Shown in pieces: positions 16,429 to 24,483 of a DNA stretch of 64,000 nt. The stretch covers positions 1-64,000 of the forward strand of contig NZ_JAIQDW010000013.1 in assembly GCF_020026925.1 (NCBI RefSeq), written 5' to 3'. Below the pieces are notes generated by a model. That model was not told the DNA's origin. It saw only the letters and a program-made list of their open reading frames with translations, and made no database searches. The stretch's first letter is position 1. Each line of letters starts with the position of its first letter. Source of the DNA: Flavobacterium hibisci (GTDB taxonomy: Bacteria; Bacteroidota; Bacteroidia; Flavobacteriales; Flavobacteriaceae). The position numbers and the translations under genes are program-made.

Positions 16429-18417
16429 TTATATTTTTAATTCGATATAAGTTGATGTTCCTTTACCAGCAACTGAATCTATTTCTAATTTTCCGTTTAA
16501 GAAAGCTACACGGTTTTTAATGTTTTTAAGCCCCATACCTTCTTGTTTTTCAGTGGATTCCACATTAAATCCTATACCATTATCTTCCACTGTAATAAAG
16601 AAAACGTCTTTGTTTTGTGAACAGGAAACCAAAATCTGTGAAGCCTTTGCATATTTTAGAGCATTATTTAAAAGTTCCTGTATAATTCTGAAAATCATTA
16701 TTTTAAAATGCTCCGGCAGAGTTGATTTTTTAACCAGATATTGAAATTCAATTGTTGTTTCAGGATTGGAATGTGAGGCACATAAATCTTTTAAGGCGTG
16801 TTCAAGTCCTAACTTCATTAAACTTTCCGGCATTAAATTCTGAGAGATATTCCGAAGCTCCTTAATCGAATCATTAAGCATTGCATTTACATTCGGATTC
16901 GTTTCGTTGTTTTCACGACTGGTTATACTCAAATGCATTTTCAAACCCGAAAGCATGCTTCCGAGTCCGTCATGTAAATCTCTTGCAATCCTTTTTCTTT
17001 CTATTTCTTCTCCTTCAATCAGGGCATTTGAAACGGATAATTTCTGCTGATTCTCCAATGCGTTCATTTCCTGAATATGGTTCATTTCTTTTTGAAGGCT
17101 TAGCTTTTTCTGATAATTATTCCAGTTCCACAAAAACAAAACCGTCAAAAACAACAGAAATGAAAGAACAGCAAAAAGAATCATATTAAGCCTGTTATTA
17201 TTTACCTGCAAAACAGCTTTTTCATTTTCGGACTGCAGCAAACTTATTTTCTTTTCGCTTTCTGCTTTTTTATATTTTGCTTCAAGTTCAATGATTTCAT
17301 TTTTTAATTTAGCATTATTAAGACTATCATTAATCACATTATATTTATTCGAATAAAAATAAGCCTTTGAATAGTCTTTAGTGGCATTATAAACCTTCGA
17401 CAATTCCTTGTAATAGTTCTTTTTATCTACTGTAAAAGAGGTGTTTTTAATTAGATATTCCAGATTATTTATGGCTTTATCGAAATTTTTAAGTTTAAAA
17501 AGTACTTCATATTCTGCAAATTTCAATCTGTTAAGTGCGACAAGATTGTTATGATTTTGAGCTGATTTTATTCCTTTTCCAAAGCTTACAAGCGCTTCAT
17601 TAAACTTATTTTGCTTGGAATAATATACGCCTTCTGAATAATAATAAGAATCATTGAGATTGGATTGCGGATAATTTTTTAAGATTGAAAAAGCACGGTC
17701 CAAAATTACTTTTGCATCATAAAAATGTTTGAGTTCAAGTAAGTTTTCGGCATTGATAATATAAGTCTCCATTTTCGACTCTGCAAGTGTTGCCGATTTT
17801 TTGGTTGTATTTTCTATATATCTTTGCGCCTCTGCAAGATATTCTGAAGCCTTTTGACGCTCATCATTGTTCATGAAAATAATGGCAACAGCTTTACTCA
17901 AACCGCTGATCAGCTCAAAATCGCCACTTTTCTTAGCAATTGGAATCGCTTCATTTACAAGTAGTTTCATATAGGCATTTTCATTGTTCTTATGCTGTTG
18001 TATAATACCATAATTCTGCAGCACAATGGCACGGAGCTTATACGCTTCTTTGTTTCTGTATTTTTTTAATTTGTTATTCGCATTCATTAAAGCTTTTTCA
18101 TAGCCGTCTAAATCTCCCTTTTCAATAAAACTATAAGCATTGTAGTAAAGAGAAGCATCTCTTAAAAAAGGAAATTTCATCTTTAGCCGGTTCGCCTGCG
18201 CGAGATATTCTTTAGATTTTTTGACATCCTGAACCATCAAAAACAATTTTGACAATCTAAAACTATTCAAACATTTGATACTGTCAGACTTGATGTTCTT
18301 AGTAACATTTGCAACACTGTCAATATATACAGTGTCATCATCTAAGGAAAGGATTACTTGTGAGTTGGAGATTGCAGAAAAAAACAGGAAAAATAGAAAG
18401 GCGTATAGTTTCTTCAT
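16429..18417 (-). CDS. TPR-containing sensor histidine kinase (HisKA_3 type)
   Basis: The 662-aa kinase has a signal peptide (ending near FSAISNSQ) and an extracytoplasmic array of TPR-like helices (about 45-370). A coiled segment, one membrane helix (MILFAVLSFLLFLTVLFLW, about 410-430) and a HisKA_3 dimerisation domain follow, with the phospho-histidine in RKRIARDLHDGLGSML. The ATPase domain carries LLNNALKYAKAS, DNGIGF and GMGLKNIKNR. The TPR sensor probably reads a protein or peptide in the periplasm, as in other Bacteroidota kinases of this build. It is first in the operon with the NarL-type regulator, behind the promoter at 18434-18462. Confidence 0.92.
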   Translation of the reverse strand: MKKLYAFLFFLFFSAISNSQVILSLDDDTVYIDSVANVTKNIKSDSIKCLNSFRLSKLFLMVQDVKKSKEYLAQANRLKMKFPFLRDASLYYNAYSFIEKGDLDGYEKALMNANNKLKKYRNKEAYKLRAIVLQNYGIIQQHKNNENAYMKLLVNEAIPIAKKSGDFELISGLSKAVAIIFMNNDERQKASEYLAEAQRYIENTTKKSATLAESKMETYIINAENLLELKHFYDAKVILDRAFSILKNYPQSNLNDSYYYSEGVYYSKQNKFNEALVSFGKGIKSAQNHNNLVALNRLKFAEYEVLFKLKNFDKAINNLEYLIKNTSFTVDKKNYYKELSKVYNATKDYSKAYFYSNKYNVINDSLNNAKLKNEIIELEAKYKKAESEKKISLLQSENEKAVLQVNNNRLNMILFAVLSFLLFLTVLFLWNWNNYQKKLSLQKEMNHIQEMNALENQQKLSVSNALIEGEEIERKRIARDLHDGLGSMLSGLKMHLSITSRENNETNPNVNAMLNDSIKELRNISQNLMPESLMKLGLEHALKDLCASHSNPETTIEFQYLVKKSTLPEHFKIMIFRIIQELLNNALKYAKASQILVSCSQNKDVFFITVEDNGIGFNVESTEKQEGMGLKNIKNRVAFLNGKLEIDSVAGKGTSTYIELKI

Positions 18418-18433
18418 AAATGTGGCATTTTCT

Positions 18434-18462
18434 CAAAGTTATTAAAGCTTAATGACTTTCAA
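18434..18462 (-). promoter_or_regulatory. Promoter of kinase-regulator operon
   Basis: On the minus strand, TTTTTG ending at 18460 is followed after 18 bp by TAACTTTG (18441-18434), a good Bacteroidota -33/-7 pair. The leader to the kinase ATG is about 15 nt. Confidence 0.65.
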
Positions 18463-18480
18463 AAAGAAATCCTTCTCTTT

Positions 18481-18520
18481 TACCTGAAATCAGGTAGTAA
18501 AAAATACATTTTATCAGGTA
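18481..18520. promoter_or_regulatory. Tandem operator-like palindromes
   Basis: TACCTGAAATCAGGTA (18481-18496) is a perfect 7-bp inverted repeat with a 2-bp spacer. A second 16-mer, TACATTTTATCAGGTA (18505-18520), keeps the ATCAGGTA half exactly 24 bp further on. Both lie between two divergent promoters, with the second close to the -33 region of the lipoprotein gene. Size and symmetry fit a NarL/LuxR-type dimer site, and the obvious candidate binder is the regulator encoded at 15786. Confidence 0.6.
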
Positions 18521-18551
18521 TTGCCGGCTGCTTTTTAAGCTTCTAACTTTG
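18521..18551 (+). promoter_or_regulatory. Promoter of MmpS-like lipoprotein gene
   Basis: TTG at 18521-18523 and TAACTTTG at 18544-18551 are separated by 20 bp. The operator-like repeat abuts the -33 element directly. Confidence 0.6.
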
Positions 18552-18595
18552 AGATAGAATGAATTTTAAACATAAATTAGTAAAGAAAATTAAAC

Positions 18596-18997
18596 ATGAA
18601 AACACATTTGAAACAAATTATGTTAATGCTGACTCTTGTATTTACATTTGCTTCCTGCAGCAGCGATGATAACGATAACGACTCTGTAAACAGATCAAGA
18701 GATGTTAAATATGAAATAACAGGAAATTATACCGGAAATCTTGATGTAACTTATCTTGAAAAAGGAGGAAATGCCGTAATCGAAGATATTACAAAACTTC
18801 CCTGGACTAAAGAATTTACTGCTGAGGCTAAATCCATGGGAGCATCATTAAGTGCAAGCGGATATGGGGGAGCACCAGGACAAACACTAACTGGAAAAAT
18901 TTATGTTGGAGGCAAGTTGGTAAACGAATTACCTGTGACAGCGACAAATGATGGTATAATTGTATTAAATCTTACACCATACGTTTTCCCACAATAA
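18596..18997 (+). CDS. Small lipoprotein with MmpS-like fold
   Basis: The 133-aa lipoprotein (signal ending FTFASC, then SSDDNDND) resembles the periplasmic domain of MmpS proteins. DVKYEITGNYTG matches the YEVTG start, LPWTKEF matches the conserved LPW segment, and GKIYVGGKLVNE matches the ITVDGK strand. In mycobacteria MmpS partners MmpL exporters; in Bacteroidota such proteins are small lipoproteins of unknown role. The gene diverges from the TPR-kinase operon with palindromic operator-like sites between, so it is the likely output or a feedback component of that system. The fold assignment is by eye and moderately sure. Confidence 0.6.
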   Translation: MKTHLKQIMLMLTLVFTFASCSSDDNDNDSVNRSRDVKYEITGNYTGNLDVTYLEKGGNAVIEDITKLPWTKEFTAEAKSMGASLSASGYGGAPGQTLTGKIYVGGKLVNELPVTATNDGIIVLNLTPYVFPQ

Positions 18998-19041
18998 ATT
19001 TAGATAGATTAGAATTTAATTTATTCGTTTTTGGTAAAAGA

Positions 19042-19075
19042 AAAGCTTCGTAATGACACGAAGCTTTGTCTTTTT
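19042..19075. terminator. Terminator after MmpS-like lipoprotein
   Basis: Perfect 10-bp arms, AAAGCTTCGT at 19042-19051 and its complement at 19058-19067, are followed by GTCTTTTTA. It lies between convergent units. Confidence 0.75.
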
Positions 19076-19577
19076 ATGATTCTAACTGATGTGTTGCCTC
19101 TTCGAATCTCTGAATGAGACTATTTATTTTGTCCTGCTGTTTTTTAATTTGTTTAGGGCGAATAAAAAACCAGTTGAATAAAATCCATAAAAACGTTATC
19201 CCATAAGTTAACCCTGCTCCTAAAATAGTCATTCGGCTAGCGTATTCATACATATATAAGCCAATTCCGGCACTTAGCATCACAAATTACAGGCTCATCA
19301 TATTAGTTTGTAAAAATTGCTGTTTCTTTTTAATTAAAACTAACTTTTGGAGGTAATCATGATTGGTCGTAGTTGCGTCAATATCTTTATATTTCCCAAA
19401 TAATTTATTGTAAACTAACAGATAAACCACCATAGCGAGAATGGCCAAAACGATTCCGATCTTAGTTGATATTAACTGAGGCTTAAAATATATCCAGATA
19501 AAAATTATAAAAATACTTGTTGCCAAAAGCATGATATTGGTCATCCATAAACTGCGCAAGGCCGCTTTTTTAAACAA
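19074..19577 (-). pseudogene. Decayed four-helix membrane protein with in-frame stop
   Basis: Two reading pieces (19577-19290 and 19286-19074) are in the same frame and are separated only by one TAA codon at 19287-19289. Together they would make about 166 aa with four membrane helices: MLLATSIFIIFIWIYF, IGIVLAILAMVVYLLVY, FVMLSAGIGLYMYEY and LTYGITFLWILFNWFFI. A charged coiled tail follows. The apparent TTG start lies directly at a repeat-filled region with stops just upstream, so the N-terminus may also be lost. The intact gene may have been a membrane-anchored accessory protein; I do not recognise the family. Confidence 0.65.
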
Positions 19578-19865
19578 GGGCTTTCAAATTTCAATAATTA
19601 AATTCCAATATTGACTAGTGATTTTACCGCAAAAGAGCGCAAAGGTTTACGCAAAGAACGCGATTTATTTTTCTCGAAAAGGAGCAAAAAGGTTGTCCCT
19701 TGCGAGGAACGAAGCAAACACACTAGCAAACTTAAAAACATACTAAAGTGAGATTGCTTCGTTCCTCGCAAGGACATAAAATGAGACACTACAAAAACAA
19801 AAAAATCCCAAACCCCAATTGTAAAATTGGAATTTGGGATTTAAATATTGGAATTTAAAAATAAT
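19578..19865. repeat. Repeat-filled region upstream of leuS 3' end
   Basis: Several palindromic repeats are packed together. TTGCGAGGAACGAAGCAA at 19700-19717 and its exact complement at 19754-19771 form an 18-bp inverted repeat. AATCCCAAACCCCAATT near 19804 faces an imperfect complement ending near 19844. Fragments of ATTCCAATATT and of an ACCGCAAAAGAGCGCAAAGG repeat (from 19625) are also present. No gene is seen. The region separates the broken membrane-protein gene from the leuS stop codon. Confidence 0.6.
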
Positions 19866-22800
19866 TTACCCCACAAGGTTAATTATTTTCCCAGGAACAA
19901 TAATCACCTTATTTGGTGTACGTCCGCCTAATTGTTTCAATGTTCTTTCATCTTTCATAACGATTTCTTCGATTTGTTCCTTGGTTAAATCCAAAGGCAA
20001 TTCGATGGTGAAACGCATTTTCCCATTGAAAGAAACCGGGTATTCTTTATTGGTTTCAATTAAATGTTTTTCCTCAAAAATTGGGAACGCAACATCAGAA
20101 ATTGAAGTGGTATGTCCTAACTGCGACCATAATTCCTCGGCGATATGCGGTGCATAAGGCGAAACCAAAATGGCTAATGGTTCTAAGATCGCTCTTGAAT
20201 GACAGTTTTGAGAAGACAATTCATTTACACAAATCATAAACTGAGAAACCGAAGTATTGAAAGAGAAATTCTCGATATCTTCTGCCACTTTTTTGATCGT
20301 TTTATGCAATGATTTTAAGTTGTCTTTTGTTGGTTCGTCGTTGTTTACGATTAAACCATTGTCATCAAAATACAATCTCCATAATTTTTTCAAGAAACCA
20401 AAAACTCCCGAAATTCCAGCGGTATTCCAAGGTTTTGCCTGCTCTAACGGACCTAAGAACATTTCGTACAAACGTAATGTATCAGCTCCGTATTCTGCAC
20501 AAATATCATCCGGAGTTACTACATTGTATTTTGATTTAGACATTTTTTCAACTTCGCGACCTACAATGTATTTTCCATTTTCGCCTAAAACAAATTCAGC
20601 ATCTTTATAATCAGAATATAATGAGTGTTTCTTAAATGCATCAACATCTAATTCATTTGTCACATCATTAATAACAGCTAAATCAACATGAATCCCACTA
20701 ATAAACGGAACTAATTTATTTAAAAATTCATCTGGCAATTGAGTTCTTTCTTTAACAATATTAATAACCTCATCTCTTAACACAATTGTGCTTAATAATC
20801 CATTTAGAACCTGATCATTCTTCTTTAATTTATCATAAGAAATAAAAACAGTTGGAATCTTATTCAATATTTCAACCGTCTCTTTATTATCATCAGAAAC
20901 TTCGCTATATGCAAATGATATTCTATAAACAAAAGCACTTTGTCCCAAAATCATTCCCTGATTAATCAGTTTTTTGAATGGTTCTTCGGTTGGAGCAAAA
21001 CCTTTGTCTTTTAAGAATTTATTCCAGAAACGAGAATACAATAAGTGACCTGTTGCGTGTTCGCTTCCTCCAATATATAAATCTACATTTTCCCAGTAAG
21101 CCAAAGCTTCTTTACTTGCAAATTCAGTTTCGTTGTGCGCATCCATATAACGCATCCAGTACCATGAACTTCCCGCCCAACCTGGCATGGTGTTTAATTC
21201 TAAAGGAAAAACCGAAACATTGTCAACCAAATCGGTATTGACAACTTTGTTTTGTTTCGTATCCCAAGCCCAAACTGCAGCGTTTCCTAAAGGAGGCAAT
21301 CCATCTTCAGTTGGTAAATATTTTTCTACTTCCGGCAAAATAATTGGCAAATGCTGCACATCAATCATTTTAGGCAATCCATTCACATAATACACCGGGA
21401 ATGGCTCCCCCCAATAACGCTGACGGGAGAAAACTGCATCACGCAAACGGTAATTTGTTTTTCCGGTTCCCTGACCAATTTCTTCTAATTTTTCGATGGC
21501 TTTTTTAGTAGCCTCTTTATAATTCAATCCGTTTAAAAAATCAGAATTTGCAATTTCAACGTTATCTTTTGATCCGTAAGCTGCTTCAGAAATATCAACA
21601 TTGGCGAAGATATTTTTAATTTCGGGCATTCCGTTTTGTCCTTTAAAGAAATTAGCAAAAGCATAATCCCTTTCGTCTCCGCAAGGAACCGCCATTACAG
21701 CACCAGTTCCGTAACCAGCCAAAACATAATCCCCAATCCAAACCGGAATTGGTTCTTTTGTAAATGGATGTTCAGCATAAGCTCCCGTAAATACTCCAGA
21801 AATGGTTTTTACATCGGCCATACGCTCACGCTCAGAACGTTTAGCTGTTTTTTCGATATACGCTTCAACCGCTTCTTTTTGTTCCGGCGTTGTAATTTTA
21901 GCCACCAAATCGTGTTCCGGAGCCAAAGTCATAAAAGTTACTCCGAAAATTGTATCAGGTCTTGTTGTGAAAACTTCAATAAAATTTGTTTCAGGTTTTA
22001 CGTTTAAAGTTTCATCACTTTGCGCATCAACCTGAGACTTGAAACTTGAAACTTGAAACTTAACTAAAGCACCAACTGATTTACCAATCCAGTTTCTTTG
22101 AGATTCTTTGATAGACTCACTCCAATCAATTGAATTTAAGCCATCAAGCAAACGTTCGGCATAAGCAGAAATTCGCATACTCCATTGTGTCATTTTTTTT
22201 CTTATGACAGGATAGCCTCCACGCTCTGAAACTCCGTTTACAATTTCGTCATTTGCCAAAACAGTTCCTAAACCAGGACACCAGTTTACTTCTGTTTCTG
22301 CCAAGTAGGTTAATCTGTATTGAAGTAAGATTTTCTCCTGTTGCTCTTTCGCGAAAGCGTTCCATTCAATAGCCGTAAATACTTCTACTGCATCATCTGA
22401 AACCGCATTTACACTAGCATTTCCTTCTTTTTGGAAAATGGAAACCAAGGTCGAGATATCCTCGGCTTTATCTGAATCCTTATTGTACCAGGAATTGAAC
22501 AACTGAATAAAAATCCATTGGGTATGTTTGTAATAATCCGGATTTGAAGTACGCACTTCACGCGCCCAGTCAAATGAAAATCCGATTTTATCTAATTGTT
22601 TTCTGTAACCGGCGATTTGTTTTCCTTCTTTGTCAACACCACCGTCAATATTCACGCGGGTTGTATCTTCCGGACGCTGACCTGTCTGAATGGCGTATTG
22701 CTCAGCCGGCAATCCGAAACTGTCGTATCCCATTGGATGCAAAACATTGAATCCCTGATGTCTTTTAAAACGAGAATAAACATCTGAAGCAATATACCCC

Positions 22801-22958
22801 AGCGGATGTCCAACATGCAGTCCTGCTCCTGATGGGTAAGGAAACATATCGAGAACATAATGTTTAGGCTTTTCGGAGTTATTTTTAGCGGCAAAAGTTT
22901 GATTTTCTGCCCAATATTGCTGCCATTTGGCGTCTATTTCGTTTGGATTGTATTTCAT
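19866..22958 (-). CDS. leuS: Leucyl-tRNA synthetase
   Basis: The 1030-aa class I synthetase charges tRNA-Leu. The HIGH motif is HVGHPLGY (about residue 48), the editing domain has FTTRPDTIFG and the threonine-rich CP1 region (about 300-480), and KMSKS is at 805-809. An anticodon-binding domain follows. It is longer than the E. coli enzyme (860 aa). There is a lineage-type insert at 165-215, about 10 extra residues (FQVSSFKSQV, about 300-309) encoded by a 7-nt tandem repeat, and about 130 residues between the MILGQ segment (673) and KMSKS where E. coli has roughly 50. The promoter is at 23076-23106, with a leader of about 110 nt. Confidence 0.96.
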   Translation of the reverse strand: MKYNPNEIDAKWQQYWAENQTFAAKNNSEKPKHYVLDMFPYPSGAGLHVGHPLGYIASDVYSRFKRHQGFNVLHPMGYDSFGLPAEQYAIQTGQRPEDTTRVNIDGGVDKEGKQIAGYRKQLDKIGFSFDWAREVRTSNPDYYKHTQWIFIQLFNSWYNKDSDKAEDISTLVSIFQKEGNASVNAVSDDAVEVFTAIEWNAFAKEQQEKILLQYRLTYLAETEVNWCPGLGTVLANDEIVNGVSERGGYPVIRKKMTQWSMRISAYAERLLDGLNSIDWSESIKESQRNWIGKSVGALVKFQVSSFKSQVDAQSDETLNVKPETNFIEVFTTRPDTIFGVTFMTLAPEHDLVAKITTPEQKEAVEAYIEKTAKRSERERMADVKTISGVFTGAYAEHPFTKEPIPVWIGDYVLAGYGTGAVMAVPCGDERDYAFANFFKGQNGMPEIKNIFANVDISEAAYGSKDNVEIANSDFLNGLNYKEATKKAIEKLEEIGQGTGKTNYRLRDAVFSRQRYWGEPFPVYYVNGLPKMIDVQHLPIILPEVEKYLPTEDGLPPLGNAAVWAWDTKQNKVVNTDLVDNVSVFPLELNTMPGWAGSSWYWMRYMDAHNETEFASKEALAYWENVDLYIGGSEHATGHLLYSRFWNKFLKDKGFAPTEEPFKKLINQGMILGQSAFVYRISFAYSEVSDDNKETVEILNKIPTVFISYDKLKKNDQVLNGLLSTIVLRDEVINIVKERTQLPDEFLNKLVPFISGIHVDLAVINDVTNELDVDAFKKHSLYSDYKDAEFVLGENGKYIVGREVEKMSKSKYNVVTPDDICAEYGADTLRLYEMFLGPLEQAKPWNTAGISGVFGFLKKLWRLYFDDNGLIVNNDEPTKDNLKSLHKTIKKVAEDIENFSFNTSVSQFMICVNELSSQNCHSRAILEPLAILVSPYAPHIAEELWSQLGHTTSISDVAFPIFEEKHLIETNKEYPVSFNGKMRFTIELPLDLTKEQIEEIVMKDERTLKQLGGRTPNKVIIVPGKIINLVG
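22031..22062 (-). repeat. 7-nt tandem repeat inside leuS
   Basis: On the minus strand this reads as successive AAGTTTC units (three exact, one AAGTCTC) ending AGGTT, coding for FQVSSFKSQV. It is the same unit found in the intergenic inverted repeat at 41132-41258. The frame stays open through it. Confidence 0.8.
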
Positions 22959-23075
22959 TCCTTGTTTTATTTTATTTCAATGGAGTCATGCTTTCGCTCA
23001 CTCAAGTCATTTTTTAAGGTTCAAAGTTGCAAGGTGACAAAGGTTCTAAGGTTTTCTCACTTGTGAATTATGGCG

Positions 23076-23106
23076 CAAATTTACATTTATTGTTCTTTGT
23101 TCCAAA
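23076..23106 (-). promoter_or_regulatory. leuS promoter
   Basis: On the minus strand, TTTG (23106-23103), a 19-bp spacer and TAAATTTG (23083-23076) make an almost ideal Bacteroidota promoter. The leader of about 110 nt contains tandem CTTTG/AACCTT-like repeats and no clear attenuator hairpin. Confidence 0.65.
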
Positions 23107-23136
23107 GCTATTTAGCTGACAAACAAATAAAATAAC

Positions 23137-23197
23137 AAAATACGTATTTTAATTACGTAAAAATACTTATTATTGCAATCTAAAATACTTATTACAC
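23137..23197. promoter_or_regulatory. AT-rich direct repeats upstream of ModE-like gene
   Basis: Three related blocks, AAAATACGTATTTT (23137), AAAAATACTTATTATTG (23159) and TAAAATACTTATTAC (23181), recur at 22-nt spacing, about two helical turns. They lie 45-100 bp upstream of the regulator's start and could be its own operators. The first block contains the palindrome ATACGTAT. Confidence 0.4.
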
Positions 23198-23239
23198 AAA
23201 TCGATTACACGCAAAAATTTTCTTTTAAAAAATACATCG

Positions 23240-23587
23240 ATGGCAGAAAACAAAAAGTACAATATTGAAGTCCGTCTTTGGATTGAAGAAACAGAAGGTC
23301 CTTTTCTGGGAATAGGAAAAGTCTGGCTGCTTGAAAATATCAGGAAAACGGGCTCGATTACCAATGCTGCAAAAGAAATGAAAATGGCGTATCGTCAGGC
23401 CTGGCAATTGGTGGAAGAAATGAACCAGCGTGCTGAAAGTCCGCTGGTAGTAAAATTGCTTGGTGGAAAAGGCGGCGGCGGTGCCCGACTGACTGAAGAA
23501 GGTGAAAAAGCTATTGTTGTTTTTTATGAAGTCGAAAAGCGAATTAAGGATTTTGTTCAAAGAGAAAGTCAAAACCTGAAATTTTAA
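23240..23587 (+). CDS. ModE-like winged-helix regulator (DNA-binding domain only)
   Basis: The 115-aa protein matches the N-terminal DNA-binding domain of ModE: FLGIGKVWLLENIRKTGS, then ITNAAKEMKMAYRQAWQLVEEMN, and the glycine-rich wing GGKGGGGARLTEEG. The molybdate-binding MOP domains of full ModE are absent, so it cannot sense molybdate in the usual way. Such short ModE-like proteins are common in Bacteroidota. The next gene, 69 nt downstream, encodes a molybdopterin-oxidoreductase-fold lipoprotein, which supports a molybdenum-related theme. Confidence 0.88.
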   Translation: MAENKKYNIEVRLWIEETEGPFLGIGKVWLLENIRKTGSITNAAKEMKMAYRQAWQLVEEMNQRAESPLVVKLLGGKGGGGARLTEEGEKAIVVFYEVEKRIKDFVQRESQNLKF

Positions 23588-23656
23588 AAATTTAAACAGC
23601 AGTATTCTTTTTTAAACATACTGAATTTGATTTCAAATTAAATTCCAAAATTTTAT

Positions 23657-24247
23657 ATGAAAACTAAAAATTACATTCTCATTTTATTGATTGCATTTTC
23701 ATGTACAATATGTAATTCTTCTAAAAAAGAAGAAACTTCTGTAACAGAAAAAACTTTGCAAAACGATAATGACAAACATCGTATTCTTTCCCCTGCAGAC
23801 AGTTTAAAAATGGTCAATCATGAGATTGAAGTAAAAGGCGATGTTGAATTTCCACTGCAATTGACAGTTGATTCCTTAAGAAAGATGAAGGTAGTTACAA
23901 TCGATGATTTCAAAGTCGTTTGCCAAAGTGGCGAGATCAAAAAAGACGACAAAGTTTGCAAAGGTGTTCTTTTGAAAGATATTTTAGAAAAAGCTAAAAT
24001 CAGGCAAACCGGTCATAAAGACCGAAACTTTTATATTGTTGCCAGAGCTTCTGACGATTACAAAGCAACCTTTTCATGGGCAGAAATCTTTAATAACCCA
24101 ACCGGAGAAAACACGTTCACTCTATTTGAAGAAAATGGAAAACCGGTTAAAAATGGTGAAATGATTGCGATTTGTAAAAATGATATCAAAACCAGTCCGC
24201 GACATGTGTATTGGCTGAAAAGCATAGAGGTTTATAAGGTCAAATAA
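23657..24247 (+). CDS. Lipoprotein with molybdopterin oxidoreductase-type domain
   Basis: The 196-aa protein has a signal ending IAFSC and one compact domain resembling the sulfite-oxidase-type Mo-cofactor-binding fold. It contains EVKGDVEFPLQLTVDSLRKM, VVCQSGEIKKDDKVCKGVLL (with the Cys at the position of the Mo-ligating Cys) and SPRHVYWLKSIEVY at the end. Full enzymes of this fold are longer, so it may be a cofactor-free relative. A ModE-like regulator gene lies immediately upstream on the same strand. Substrate and cofactor are unknown. Confidence 0.7.
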   Translation: MKTKNYILILLIAFSCTICNSSKKEETSVTEKTLQNDNDKHRILSPADSLKMVNHEIEVKGDVEFPLQLTVDSLRKMKVVTIDDFKVVCQSGEIKKDDKVCKGVLLKDILEKAKIRQTGHKDRNFYIVARASDDYKATFSWAEIFNNPTGENTFTLFEENGKPVKNGEMIAICKNDIKTSPRHVYWLKSIEVYKVK

Positions 24248-24256
24248 CTTTAAATT

Positions 24257-24370
24257 TTAAACGCAAATATTACCAAAAGTTCACAAAGGTTTATCAACAC
24301 AAAGCTTTGCGAACTTTGTATTTTTTTACTAAACCATGTATAAAATTTGCGTGCTTTGCGGTTAAATCAT
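24257..24370. repeat. CGCAAAG-type dispersed repeat
   Basis: This intergenic stretch carries AACGCAAATATTACC, GTTCACAAAGG, TTTGCGAACTTTG and ATTTGCGTGCTTTGCGGTT, an imperfect palindromic arrangement of CGCAAAG/CTTTGCG words. A related fragment is at 19625-19660. It lies between the molybdopterin-domain gene and ftsX. Confidence 0.45.
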
Positions 24371-24483
24371 TTTTTAGGCTTCGTATTTTCAATATCTAAT
24401 TGTACATTTATAGTATAAAAGTTCGTTAATAACTTTAAATAAAGAAATTGTTTATTATTTTTACCACATAATTTAAGCATACT

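Noticed and set aside
21636..22007. 123-aa plus-strand frame inside leuS
   Set aside because: It is antisense to conserved synthetase motifs and consists of low-plausibility sequence.
22959..23070. T-box or attenuator in the 110-nt leuS leader
   Set aside because: No T-box signature, leader peptide or terminator/antiterminator pair is visible; the leader is mostly simple repeat words.
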